From positions 24,635 to 88,634 of the forward strand of contig NZ_CABVLM010000018.1 of assembly GCF_902498845.1 (NCBI RefSeq): a stretch of 64,000 nt of DNA. Direction: 5' to 3'. Below the pieces are notes generated by a model. That model was not told the DNA's origin and ran no database searches. It saw only the letters and a program-made list of their open reading frames with translations. Below are positions 63,899 through 64,000 of the stretch, one piece after another; the first letter of the stretch is position 1; each line of letters starts with the position of its first letter. The stretch is from Pseudoalteromonas rhizosphaerae. GTDB taxonomy: Bacteria > Pseudomonadota > Gammaproteobacteria > Enterobacterales > Alteromonadaceae. Made by a program: the position numbers and the translations under genes.

Positions 63899-63931
63899 AT
63901 CAGTTGCCTTACTTAAATTCAGGCAACTGAT
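63899..63931 (+). terminator. Terminator of ppaC
   Basis: Perfect 11-bp stem ATCAGTTGCCT / AGGCAACTGAT, 11-nt loop, then TTATT. Nothing else is seen from here to the window end (64000). Confidence 0.7.
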
Positions 63932-64000
63932 TTATTCCTATCAATAGCTTTATCGTTCGGCTTTTTCCAGCAGTTGAAGTGATGAACCCTTTCTTTTTAA

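Noticed and set aside
1..64000. tRNA, rRNA, riboswitch or CRISPR elements
   Set aside because: None found by eye on either strand; short tRNA genes could only be excluded fully with a covariance-model scan.

Overview
The window reads as ordinary chromosome of a marine gammaproteobacterium of the Alteromonadales, most likely Pseudoalteromonas or a close relative. This is an inference from low GC (about 40% by eye), the mix of Alteromonadales-type genes (DUF2797, DUF3034, YggN/DUF2884, long-form PurC, Mn-dependent pyrophosphatase, TonB receptor next to a TPR-sulfotransferase), and many c-di-GMP and outer-membrane genes. I see no rRNA, tRNA, CRISPR array, transposase, integrase or prophage.

Layout. 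1-5.8 kb: an EAL protein cut by the window edge, a DUF2797 protein, a CBS-PAS-GGDEF-EAL protein and a small conserved protein. 5.8-12.4 kb: a collinear envelope cluster made of a five-repeat lipoprotein, a monoheme lipoprotein, a CxxCH beta-barrel, an ECF sigma factor, an RskA-type anti-sigma factor and a second beta-barrel; it ends at a strong terminator. 12.4-14.2 kb: a leucine-rich repeat protein and hemB. 14.5-28.3 kb: the most notable locus, a 14-kb same-strand operon with two tandem DUF4132 giants, a MoxR-type AAA+ ATPase, a DUF5682 protein, a VWA protein and a SWIM zinc-finger protein. It has the gene content and order of the poorly understood Escherichia coli molR/yehI-yehL-yehM-yehP-yehQ locus. 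28.6-34.8 kb: mostly minus-strand genes (DKNYY repeat protein, histone-deacetylase-family hydrolase, serine hydrolase, gamma-glutamylcyclotransferase-like, LysE exporter, unknown, CreA).

34.9-37.8 kb is accessory in character: a decayed exported-protein gene, a CHMI-like tautomerase, then three minus-strand orphan genes (one HEPN-like with an Rx4H motif) separated by imperfect inverted repeats that look like integron attC sites with no integrase in view. 37.8-46 kb returns to core genes: zapE, rsuA, a chemoreceptor, YggN, a large zinc metalloprotease and fbp. 46-53 kb holds two small proteins (one a CWC/DUF5522 cysteine-rich protein), a TonB receptor followed by a TPR-sulfotransferase whose start abuts the receptor's terminator, sseA and a family 9 glycosyltransferase. 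53.2-57.4 kb is a tightly overlapping minus-strand operon: cupredoxin, GGDEF-EAL, DUF3034 and a lipid-anchored truncated hemoglobin, suggesting redox- or gas-linked c-di-GMP control. 57.6-64 kb: purC, an ABC transporter with a histidine-rich permease loop plus DUF3299 protein (probable metal link), a small membrane-anchored protein with mutM, and ppaC, whose stop codon is followed at once by seven copies of a 7-bp repeat.

All calls come from reading the sequence and remembered family signatures; no database search was run.
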